DNA of 64,000 nt, taken from assembly GCF_010560025.1 (NCBI RefSeq), contig NZ_SAIY01000011.1, positions 62,001 through 126,000 of the forward strand, read 5' to 3'. The stretch is from Verrucosispora sioxanthis (GTDB lineage: Bacteria; Actinomycetota; Actinomycetes; Mycobacteriales; Micromonosporaceae). A model generated the notes under the pieces. The model ran no database searches, was not told the DNA's origin, and was given only the letters and a program-made list of their open reading frames with translations. Of the stretch, positions 43,624-51,022 are shown piece by piece; within the stretch, counting starts at the first letter, position 1, and every line of letters begins with the position of its first letter. The position numbers and the translations under genes were made by a program.

Positions 43624-44493
43624 GTGACGAGTCCGCGTTCAGTGGGGGCCGATGCGCCCCGCTTGCTGATCACCGGAGTGCGTGGCAAGACCGGGTTACC
43701 GCTGGCCAGGCTGCTTGTCGAGCACAAGGACGTCGACGTGCTCGGCGGCAGCAGCAACCCCGAATCGGTTGACCTGGATGGCGTTCGACCGACCGCCTTC
43801 TCCTGGGACGTCCCCTCCGGGTGGAGAGCGGCGACCGAGGACGTCGACGCCGTGTACATCGTCCGACCGGATCGGGCGGACGCGCCGGACCTCATCGGCG
43901 CGCTGCTCGACGAGACGCCCGCCCGGGCCCGGATCGTCCTGCTGTCCGAGCAGGACGCCGACTACATGGGCGCCGACGGATGGGCACCGCGCGCGGAGCG
44001 GGCGGTGCGCGACAGTGGGCACGCCTGGACGATCCTGCGGCCCAGCTGGTTCATGCAGGTCTTCACCGACCCGCGGTTCTACCGCGATCAGATCGCCGAC
44101 GGGGCGCTGCCGTTCTCCAGCGGCGGTGCCAGCCTGGCCTGGATCGATGCCCGGGACATCGCCGCCGTGGCCGAGCAGGCGCTGCTGGACGAGAAGCATG
44201 CCGGCCAGGTGTACGAACTCACCGGCCCGGAGTCACTCACACTGCCGCGCACCGCGGAGCTGCTCTCCGCCGCAGCGGGACGTCCCGTTGTCCTGCACGA
44301 GATGACCATCGACGAGGCCGTGGACGGGACCACCGGATTCGAACGGGAACTCTTCGCGCTGACCTTCGAGCGCGTACGGGCGGGCAGCTTCGCGGAGGTC
44401 ACCGACTCCGTCGAGCGGGTGACCGGACGGCCCGCGCGAACCTTGCCGGCATTCCTGGCCGAGGCGGGGCCGCCCTTCGGGCGGGCGACCTGA
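43624..44493 (+). CDS. NmrA-like NAD(P)-binding Rossmann protein
   Basis: The product is 289 aa. It opens with the nucleotide motif LLITGVRGKTGLPLARLL and continues as an atypical short-chain dehydrogenase/NmrA fold (ADAPDLIGALLDET, TILRPSWFMQVF, YELTGPESLTLPRTAELLSAAAGRPV). The usual catalytic Tyr-x-x-x-Lys is not obvious, so it may be a redox sensor or a quinone/azo reductase-like enzyme. GTG 43624 is divergent from marR. Confidence 0.88.
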   Translation: MTSPRSVGADAPRLLITGVRGKTGLPLARLLVEHKDVDVLGGSSNPESVDLDGVRPTAFSWDVPSGWRAATEDVDAVYIVRPDRADAPDLIGALLDETPARARIVLLSEQDADYMGADGWAPRAERAVRDSGHAWTILRPSWFMQVFTDPRFYRDQIADGALPFSSGGASLAWIDARDIAAVAEQALLDEKHAGQVYELTGPESLTLPRTAELLSAAAGRPVVLHEMTIDEAVDGTTGFERELFALTFERVRAGSFAEVTDSVERVTGRPARTLPAFLAEAGPPFGRAT

Positions 44494-44543
44494 CCACTGC
44501 CGCTGCGACGAGCAGCAGACCTGCGTAAACCTCGGGCCGATCG

Positions 44544-45734
44544 TCAGCTCGCCGGCAGCCGCCGTCGGATCGCCGGCCGGTGGACAGGGAGCGCGACGGA
44601 GTCCAGGTCGGCGACGACGGCGTCGAGCAGCCGGCTGATCCGTGGTTCTCCGTCGGCGGTGTTGCGCAGCTCGTCGACGATCATCGCCAGGTAGGTGTCG
44701 TAGGTGGGTTGGTTCGCCAGGACCCGCACCGTGCCGTCGTCGTCGCGTACGATCCCGACCGGATCGGGCCGGGTCGCGAGCCGACGGAGCAGGTCGTGTG
44801 CCTCCTGGACGGCGCGTACGGCGGTGGTGACGTCGTTGGAGGCGGGGGACAGCGCACGCGCGGCGATGTCCCCCAACTGGCGGAGGCCGAACCCCACGTC
44901 CTGGCCCGGTGTGCGCTCGACGTCGATGGTGACCGAGTGGGCGACGCGTTCGTCGGGCAGTGGACGTGGCTCGACGCCGGGCAGCCGGTGGCAGTGCAGC
45001 AACGGCGCACCGGCGACCACGAAGTCTCCCGGCGCCGGCACGACGGTGATCGCGCAGTCGTGTTCCCGCGCCAGTCGGGCGAGCAGGGCGAGGTCGACGC
45101 TGGTGACAAGTCCCGGCGCCGCGGCCGGCAAGACCTGCACCACCTCGCCGACGACCTCGACCGGCTCCTCGTGCTCCGGCACGTGCCGATCGATCGTCCG
45201 ACGGGTCTGCGCGCCGATGGCGACGATGATGTGCGACACCCGCATCACGGTGGTGATGTGGTGCAGGTAGTAGATGAACATCCCGGTGCTGGCCAGCACG
45301 AGCGACATCGACACGGCGAGGGAGAGTTCGGGCAGCCGATCGCTGTCGCGGGCCGGCAGCGCGGCGAGCACCACCATCGCGAAGAGAAACGTCGCCACGA
45401 ACGTCCCGAGCGTGGACTGGATGACCCGGTCCTGCAGGAACGTGCGCAGTACCCGTGGGGAGTACTGGCTGCTGGCCAGTTGCAGCGCGACGACCGTGAT
45501 GGAGAAGACCAGCGCGGTGAACGAGATCATCGCCGTGATGATCGACGACAGCAGGGACCGGGCACCGGGAGGGCCGCTGGGCAGGATGCTCTCGACCGGC
45601 AACCGCAGCCGCAGTTCCAGCACCGACAGGCCGATGGCCAGCACGACCGCACTCGCCGCGAAGAGTGCCGGGATGAGCCAGAAACTCTGCCGTATCTCGG
45701 CGAGCCGGGCGGCGCCCGTACGGGGCCGGCTCAC
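44544..45734 (-). CDS. DUF2254 family membrane protein
   Basis: The product is 396 aa. Four hydrophobic segments (about 18-40, 60-85, 105-128, 140-165) are followed by a cytosolic domain (RDFLQ-like VLRTFLQDRVIQSTLG, then GFGLRQLGDIAARALSPASNDVTTA). The ASQYSPRVLRTFLQD segment marks the DUF2254 family, of unknown function. Its start overlaps the stop of the ion-channel-like gene by 4 nt, so the two proteins are made together and may form one membrane complex. Confidence 0.9.
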   Translation of the reverse strand: MSRPRTGAARLAEIRQSFWLIPALFAASAVVLAIGLSVLELRLRLPVESILPSGPPGARSLLSSIITAMISFTALVFSITVVALQLASSQYSPRVLRTFLQDRVIQSTLGTFVATFLFAMVVLAALPARDSDRLPELSLAVSMSLVLASTGMFIYYLHHITTVMRVSHIIVAIGAQTRRTIDRHVPEHEEPVEVVGEVVQVLPAAAPGLVTSVDLALLARLAREHDCAITVVPAPGDFVVAGAPLLHCHRLPGVEPRPLPDERVAHSVTIDVERTPGQDVGFGLRQLGDIAARALSPASNDVTTAVRAVQEAHDLLRRLATRPDPVGIVRDDDGTVRVLANQPTYDTYLAMIVDELRNTADGEPRISRLLDAVVADLDSVALPVHRPAIRRRLPAS

Positions 45735-46402
45735 GTCGCCGTAGCCTTTCGCTGCCGCTCGGCGCTGAGGAAGAAGGCGCCGAACGCACCGGCAAGGGTT
45801 CCGAACACGACCACCGAGTAGATCGCGAGCACCAGTTCGACGACCTGGGCGAGCGGATCGTCCACGCCGAGCGGTTCACCCGTGATGGTGGTCATGGCGA
45901 CATCGTGCAGCGCTGGTCCGTACGACCGGTAGGAACCGGTGACGACGAGCAGCTGGCCGACGCTGAGGACGACCGTCGTCGTGATGATCGCCAGCCACGC
46001 TATCCGGTCGGTCAACAACCGGCCGGCGGAGCGCGAGCCGCGGACGGCCGCGGTGATGACACCGCCGGCTCGGGCGGCGCGCAGGGCGGAGGCGGCCCGG
46101 GCGAAACGGAGAAACGGCACGGCGAGGAAGATGATCTGCCACCAGTTGCGTCGCCAGAACCGGCGGGCGTCACGGCGGGCCAGCCAGGCGCGCAGGGCGA
46201 ATTCGGCCACGAAGACCGCCCACAGCACCCAGCCCAGCACGGTCAGGGCGGTGGACAGCGTGGGATGTCCGGCGAGCGCCTGCCCGAGGACGACCAGGAC
46301 GAAGAGCACACCGAGGGCGCCCATCGGCTTGTCGAGCCGCCGGGCGACGCCGTGCAGTACCGCGTCCTCCGGTGTCTGCTCACCGTCGGCGGGCTGGCTC
46401 AT
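45731..46402 (-). CDS. Voltage-gated-channel-like membrane protein, altered filter
   Basis: The product is 223 aa with a six-segment layout resembling voltage-gated potassium channels: S1 about 28-45, S2 about 52-72, S4-like FLRFARAASALRAARAG (about 98-115) with spaced Arg, S5 about 135-155, then a pore loop and S6 about 185-210. The pore reads VAMTTITGEPLG where a potassium channel has TVGYGD, so the selectivity filter is altered. It precedes and overlaps the DUF2254 gene. Ion specificity cannot be read. Confidence 0.78.
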   Translation of the reverse strand: MSQPADGEQTPEDAVLHGVARRLDKPMGALGVLFVLVVLGQALAGHPTLSTALTVLGWVLWAVFVAEFALRAWLARRDARRFWRRNWWQIIFLAVPFLRFARAASALRAARAGGVITAAVRGSRSAGRLLTDRIAWLAIITTTVVLSVGQLLVVTGSYRSYGPALHDVAMTTITGEPLGVDDPLAQVVELVLAIYSVVVFGTLAGAFGAFFLSAERQRKATAT

Positions 46403-46689
46403 CGCCGCGCCGGCCGGTTCACCGGTACCCCGTCCACCCGCGCTCGCTCCTGGTGTCCTCCCGGAACGATAGGCGGGTCACGGTGATGTCCTCCTGGCGG
46501 TCGTGCGGCAGAGCCGTGGTCGGCCGCGCTGGCAGTCCGCTACCCGACATCGCCGTCCGCAAACGTCGAGCGCCGAAATCCACCGACCGTCACAGTCACG
46601 GGCAGAGACCGTCATCGGTTCGTCGTGTTGTCCGCCGTGGCCGCCGGGTAGGGCAGTCCTAGCAGACCAGTCCCCTCAAGGAGTCAGCC

Positions 46690-46965
46690 ATGACCCACCC
46701 GTGGTTCTTTCCCCACGACATGCCCCCGCTGTTCTACGCCGAGCCCACCACCGCCGACACCCGACTGGCCTGTCGGTTGCTCACTCGGATGCAGCAGGAT
46801 TCGCGACTGCGTCACGAGCGCATCTGCATCGAGGTGCAGAACCGGGTGGTGGTGCTCGAGGGCACGGTCAGCACGGCCGGGCTGAGCGCCGAGGCGCATG
46901 CTCTCGCCTGGCGCACCCCGGGAGTGCACGATGTCAGCAATCGCCTCCGCCACCTGGAAGGGTGA
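46690..46965 (+). CDS. BON-domain protein
   Basis: The product is 91 aa, soluble. Residues about 20-90 form a BON domain: RLACRLLTRMQQDSRLRHERICIEVQNRVVVLEGTVST, then AHALAWRTPGVHDVSNRL. BON domains bind membrane phospholipid or act as small ligand modules. ATG 46690 follows CAAGGAG. No signal peptide. Stands alone, 42 nt before the DUF421 gene. Confidence 0.88.
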   Translation: MTHPWFFPHDMPPLFYAEPTTADTRLACRLLTRMQQDSRLRHERICIEVQNRVVVLEGTVSTAGLSAEAHALAWRTPGVHDVSNRLRHLEG

Positions 46966-47007
46966 CCCGATCGACGCGGCCTTTTTGCGGATCCAGGGTT
47001 CGGGTAC

Positions 47008-47532
47008 GTGAAAACGATGGTGCTGAACAATCCTGCCGACCTGGTACGCCTGCTCGTGATCGCGGCGGTCGTCTACCCGGCGCTTGTGGTGATCCTGCGG
47101 GTTTCCGGCAAGCGGACGCTGTCCAAGCTGAACGCCTTCGACTTCGTGGTCACGGTCGCGCTGGGCTCGACGCTGGCGACGATCCTGCTGTCGCGGGACG
47201 TGTCGCTGGTGGAGGGCATCCTCGCCCTGATCCTGCTGGTGGCGTTGCAGTACGCGGTCGCACTGCTCGCCGTCCGCTGGCCGCCGTCGCAGAAGGTGCT
47301 CAAGGCCCGGCCCACCATGCTGCTGCGAGACGGGCGGCTACGAACCGAGACGTTGCGGTCGACCCGGGTGGCGGAGAGCGAGATCCGGCAGGCCGCCCGC
47401 AGCCAGGGCGCGGGCGACCTGCACAACCTCGCCGCCGTGGTGCTGGAGACGGACGGCAGCCTGAGCATCATCACCCGCGAGCAGCTCGGCGATGGCAGCA
47501 CGCTCGTCGATGTGCGCGACGAGGGACGGTAG
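47008..47532 (+). CDS. DUF421 (YetF-like) membrane protein
   Basis: The product is 174 aa. Three membrane helices (about 10-30, 42-62, 68-90) precede a small cytosolic domain with KARPTMLLRDGRLRTETLRSTRVAESEI. The ISGKRTLSKLNAFDFVVTVALGS-like region (VSGKRTLSKLNAFDF) is the DUF421 mark. GTG start. Function of the family is unresolved; a link to stress and sporulation envelopes is known in Bacillus. Confidence 0.9.
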   Translation: MKTMVLNNPADLVRLLVIAAVVYPALVVILRVSGKRTLSKLNAFDFVVTVALGSTLATILLSRDVSLVEGILALILLVALQYAVALLAVRWPPSQKVLKARPTMLLRDGRLRTETLRSTRVAESEIRQAARSQGAGDLHNLAAVVLETDGSLSIITREQLGDGSTLVDVRDEGR

Positions 47533-47573
47533 CCGCCCTGCCGACGAACGCCGCGTTCGCCGCCTCGTCCCCG

Positions 47574-47906
47574 TCAGCCCTCGATCGGCGGACGGTCGAT
47601 GTTGAGATGGAAGGCGCGCTCCTCCGCCTCCTGACGGGCCGCGACGAAGTCGCGCTGCCAGTCCTTGGCGTCGTCCGGAATCCGCGCCACCACGTGCTCA
47701 CCGTGCACCCGCCCGTCCGCGTCGGTCAGGGTGACCCCGACGACGGTGTGCCCACGCCCGGGTATGGCGTAGTGACGCACCGCCCAGCGGGCGGACGCCT
47801 GCGCGGCGTGCCGCCGGCGGCGGGCACCGCCGGTCAGGACCGCGGAAACCAGCAGGACGGCGGTCAGCACGACCACGGAGACGGCCAGGAACGCGATGAT
47901 CCGCAC
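47574..47906 (-). CDS. Small single-pass membrane protein
   Basis: The product is about 110 aa if GTG 47906 is the start. One hydrophobic helix (IIAFLAVSVVVLTAVLLVSAVLTGG) precedes a basic RRRR stop-transfer and a soluble domain (VRHYAIPGRGHTVVGVTLTDADGRVHGEHVVARIPDD). No known family. The longer frame to 47987 is possible but arginine-rich and less likely. Convergent with DUF421. Confidence 0.65.
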   Translation of the reverse strand: MRIIAFLAVSVVVLTAVLLVSAVLTGGARRRRHAAQASARWAVRHYAIPGRGHTVVGVTLTDADGRVHGEHVVARIPDDAKDWQRDFVAARQEAEERAFHLNIDRPPIEG

Positions 47907-48056
47907 TCGCCCGAGGTTACCTCGCCGCCTGCCGATGCTGCGGCGTACGAGCAGGCCACCGGGAAACCGGACGCACCCGATCACCACCGCCGAGACGCCT
48001 CGGCTCCGACCCGTTCGTCCCGGGCCGGAGCCGAGTTGTGCTGACGGTCGGTTGGA

Positions 48057-48728
48057 TCAGACGATGTTGATGTCGCTGCACCACATGTAGGTCTGGTCCA
48101 TGTGTGACGCCTTCCAGATCACGAAGAGAACGTGCTGGCCGCTACGCCCGGACGGGATCGAGACGTTGAACGAGATGTTCTGCGTCGGCGCGTAACGCCC
48201 GGTCTGCAGGATCTGGTCGATGTTTCCCCAACCGACGCGCTGCGAGTTCGGATTGAAGCCCTGCCGGGTGACGTAGACCCGGAAGAAGTCAGCGCCGTGG
48301 CTGGCCTGATCGTAGAACCGGAGCGTGAAGTTGCGGCTGACGTTCGTCGCCTTCCAGGCCCCCGGCTGGTTCACGGTGTCGTTCCGGGACAGGGCGTTGC
48401 TGCAGAGCTGCCCGTCGGGTGTACGGGCCTGGTACTGCCCGCCGAGGCCGTCCCGCAGCTGGCTCATCCAGTTCCACATGGTGTCGGGGTTGGCCTGGAA
48501 CGCCCGGTAGCACATCGGGTCCTGCGTCTGCATCGCCGGATCCATGTGCCGGTGGCCCCAGTTCTGCCAACACTGGTAGGCGCGGGTCGCCGGGTTGATC
48601 ACGGTGCCGTGGGCCTGGGCGGCACCCGTCCAGGGCAGCAGGGCGGCCACCACGGCGAGGGCCAGGACCATGGCCCGGACGGCGGGCCGGGATCGCCGGC
48701 CGGATCGGTGGGGATGGTGTGAACTCAC
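48057..48728 (-). CDS. AA10 lytic polysaccharide monooxygenase, catalytic domain only
   Basis: The product is 223 aa, secreted. The signal peptide (about 1-39, ending AAQA) exposes His40; with His144 (ASHGADFF) it forms the copper brace. The catalytic core resembles the CBM2-bearing LPMO at 34.9 kb (CWQNWG, MCYRAFQANPDTMWNWMSQL, LCSNA, WCSDINIV) but has no linker or CBM. GTG 48728 follows GGAGGATGCACC. A CebR-like operator lies 41 nt upstream, so cellobiose probably induces it. Confidence 0.94.
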   Translation of the reverse strand: MSSHHPHRSGRRSRPAVRAMVLALAVVAALLPWTGAAQAHGTVINPATRAYQCWQNWGHRHMDPAMQTQDPMCYRAFQANPDTMWNWMSQLRDGLGGQYQARTPDGQLCSNALSRNDTVNQPGAWKATNVSRNFTLRFYDQASHGADFFRVYVTRQGFNPNSQRVGWGNIDQILQTGRYAPTQNISFNVSIPSGRSGQHVLFVIWKASHMDQTYMWCSDINIV

Positions 48729-48768
48729 GGTGCATCCTCCATTTCTGAAACGCTCACCGGGACGGGTT

Positions 48769-48782
48769 TGGGAGCGCTTCCA
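48769..48782. promoter_or_regulatory. CebR-like operator upstream of LPMO
   Basis: TGGGAGCGCTTCCA differs by one base from the Streptomyces CebR site TGGGAGCGCTCCCA, which controls cellulose and cello-oligosaccharide utilisation genes. Its position just before an AA10 LPMO gene fits. Confidence 0.8.
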
Positions 48783-48968
48783 GCGAGTATCACACCAAAC
48801 GGACAAGATATCAATGATCGTCTATTGATATCCGTTGTTCGGATTTCGTCGCTCGTAGCAGCACTCACCGATGCGTACGCCGGACTGCCGGGTGGCGCGG
48901 CACCGCCTGCCGACCGTCGCTACGGTTGATGTTCCGGATGGTCCGGGTAGGGAGGCGTCGAACGGGCC

Positions 48969-50264
48969 GTGGGCGGCTATGGCGTGCAGGTCGCGCTGGT
49001 GTTGGTGTTGGTTGCGGTGAACGCGGTGTTCGCCGGCAGCGAGATGGCCCTGGTGTCGCTGCGGGAGAGCCAGCTGGAGCGTCTTGAGCGCAGCTCCCGA
49101 GGGGGACGGGTGCTGGCCAGGTTGGCCCGCGACCCGAACCGGTTCCTGGCCACGATTCAGATCGGTATCACCCTGGCGGGCTTCCTGGCGTCGGCGGCTG
49201 CGGCGGTGTCCCTGGCGCAGCCGCTCGTGGACCCCCTGGGATTCCTCGGCGGCGCCGCGGAGCCCGCGTCCGTCGTCCTGGTGACCGTCCTGCTGACGTT
49301 CGTCACCCTGGTCCTGGGTGAGTTGGCACCCAAGCGCATCGCGATGCAACGTGCCGAAGGGTGGGCGCTACTGGTCGCCCGTCCGTTGGACGCGCTGTCG
49401 ACGGTCTCTCGTCCGGTCGTGTGGCTGTTGGGCGCTGCCAGCGACGCGGTCGTCCGGATGACCGGCGGTGATCCCCGGGCGCGACGGGAGGAGGTCACCA
49501 CCGAGGAGTTGCGGGACATGGTGGCCGCCCAGCGCAACCTCACCCCGGAACATCGGATGATCATCTCGGGAGCGTTCGAGGTCGCCGAGCGGGTGCTTCG
49601 AGAGATCCTGGTGCCCCGCCGGGACGTCGTCACGCTCAGCGAGTCGCTGTCGGCGCCGCAGGCGCTGCGGGAGTTGGGAAGGTCGGGGCAGACCCGCGCC
49701 CCCGTCGTGGGACGGGGTGGCCTGGACGACACGGTCGGCGTGGTGCACCTGCGGGACCTGCTCGACCAGGACGGACCGGTCGCCGCGTACGTCAGCGAGC
49801 CGTTGTACCTGCCCGAGACGTTGAAGGTCACCGAGGCGATCCGGGAGATGCGCCAGCAGCGGCAGCAGTTCGCCCTCGTGGTCGACGAGCGCGGTGCCAT
49901 CGACGGGATCGTCACCATGGAGGACCTGGTCGAGGAGATCGTCGGCGACATTTACGACGAGACCGACCGGGACGTCCAGTCGGCCGTTCGGGAGCCTGAC
50001 GGCGCCCTGCTGCTACCCGGCGGCTTTCCGCTGCACGACCTGCCGGACGTGGGCGTCGACCTTCCCGAGGTGCTCGACACCGGCGGCTACACCACCGTGG
50101 CGGGACTGCTGCTGGCCCATCTCGGTCACATCCCGACGAAGCCGGGCGAGGTGGTCGAGCTGCCCGGGCTGACCGCGGAGATCGCCGGAGTTACCGACCG
50201 GGCCATCACCTCGGTACGCCTACGGATCGTGACGAAAGAGGACAGCGAGTACGGCATCCCCTGA
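48969..50264 (+). CDS. CNNM/CorC-type (hemolysin-related) membrane protein
   Basis: The product is 431 aa. An N-terminal DUF21/CNNM domain with about four membrane segments (VALVLVLVAVNAVFAGSEMALVSLRESQLERLE, TLAGFLASAAAAV, VTLVLGELAPKRIAM) leads to two CBS domains (about 200-330; ILVPRRDVVTLSES, REMRQQRQQFALVVDERGAIDGIVTMEDLVEEIVGDI) and a CorC-HlyC C-terminal domain (about 345-430). Such proteins handle magnesium or cobalt efflux. GTG 48969 is the start; GGGAGG lies 15-20 nt upstream, so the start is not fully certain. Confidence 0.92.
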   Translation: MGGYGVQVALVLVLVAVNAVFAGSEMALVSLRESQLERLERSSRGGRVLARLARDPNRFLATIQIGITLAGFLASAAAAVSLAQPLVDPLGFLGGAAEPASVVLVTVLLTFVTLVLGELAPKRIAMQRAEGWALLVARPLDALSTVSRPVVWLLGAASDAVVRMTGGDPRARREEVTTEELRDMVAAQRNLTPEHRMIISGAFEVAERVLREILVPRRDVVTLSESLSAPQALRELGRSGQTRAPVVGRGGLDDTVGVVHLRDLLDQDGPVAAYVSEPLYLPETLKVTEAIREMRQQRQQFALVVDERGAIDGIVTMEDLVEEIVGDIYDETDRDVQSAVREPDGALLLPGGFPLHDLPDVGVDLPEVLDTGGYTTVAGLLLAHLGHIPTKPGEVVELPGLTAEIAGVTDRAITSVRLRIVTKEDSEYGIP

Positions 50265-50288
50265 TCGGCGGGCGCCCCCGACGTCCGG

Positions 50289-50326
50289 CCGCCGCCACCC
50301 GCGGTCCCGGGCGGCGGTGGCGGCGG
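50289..50326. terminator. Bidirectional hairpin between convergent genes
   Basis: CCGCCGCCACC pairs with GGTGGCGGCGG over a 16-nt GC-rich loop, in the 74-bp gap between the CNNM/CorC stop and the kdpE stop. Confidence 0.6.
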
Positions 50327-50338
50327 TCGCCGTTCGGT

Positions 50339-51022
50339 TCATGGCTGGTAGCGGTAGCCCATGCCGGGTTCGGTGATGAGGTGCCGGGGTCGGGCGGGGT
50401 CGGGTTCGAGCTTGCGGCGTAGCTGGGCCAGGTACTGCCGCAGGTAGCCGGTCTCGGTCTCGTATCCCGGTCCCCACACCTCATGGAGCAGCTGGCGCTG
50501 ACTGATCAACTTGCCCGGGTGGCGGAGCAGCGTTTCGAGCACCGCCCACTGGATGGGGGTCAGTTTGACCTCGGGGCCGTCATCGCGGACGACGGTCCGG
50601 TTGGCGAGGTCGACGGTGTGCCGGCCGAGCCGGGCGGTGCGGCTGGCCGCGTCCGCTCCGGTGGTGTGCCGGCGGGTGGCCGCGCGGATGCGGGCCAGGA
50701 GTTCGTCGACGCCGAAGGGCTTGGTGACGTAGTCGTCGGCACCCGCGTCGAGAGCGGTGACCTTGTCGTCGCTGCCGGCACGGCCGGACAGCACGATGAT
50801 CGGGACGGCGGTCCAGCCACGCAGTCCACGGATGACGTCGACGCCGTCGAGGTCGGGTAGGCCGAGATCGAGCACGACGAGATCGGGTGGGTGGCTACCG
50901 GCGGCCTTCAGCGCGGCGGTTCCGGTGCCGGCGACGTCGACGTCGTAGCCCCGTGCGCGCAGGTTGATGCGCAGGGCGCGCAGGATCTGGGGTTCGTCGT
51001 CGACGACGAGGATCCGGGTCAT
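50339..51022 (-). CDS. kdpE: Potassium response regulator KdpE
   Basis: The product is 227 aa, OmpR-type. The receiver has ILVVDDEPQILRAL, phosphoacceptor Asp in LVVLDLGLPDLDG and Lys in YVTKPFG. The winged-helix effector follows (about 130-227; LTPIQWAVLETLLRHPGKLISQRQLLHEVWG, GMGYRYQP). The ATG overlaps the kdpD stop by 4 nt. It activates the kdp operon at low potassium or high osmolarity. Confidence 0.96.
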   Translation of the reverse strand: MTRILVVDDEPQILRALRINLRARGYDVDVAGTGTAALKAAGSHPPDLVVLDLGLPDLDGVDVIRGLRGWTAVPIIVLSGRAGSDDKVTALDAGADDYVTKPFGVDELLARIRAATRRHTTGADAASRTARLGRHTVDLANRTVVRDDGPEVKLTPIQWAVLETLLRHPGKLISQRQLLHEVWGPGYETETGYLRQYLAQLRRKLEPDPARPRHLITEPGMGYRYQP

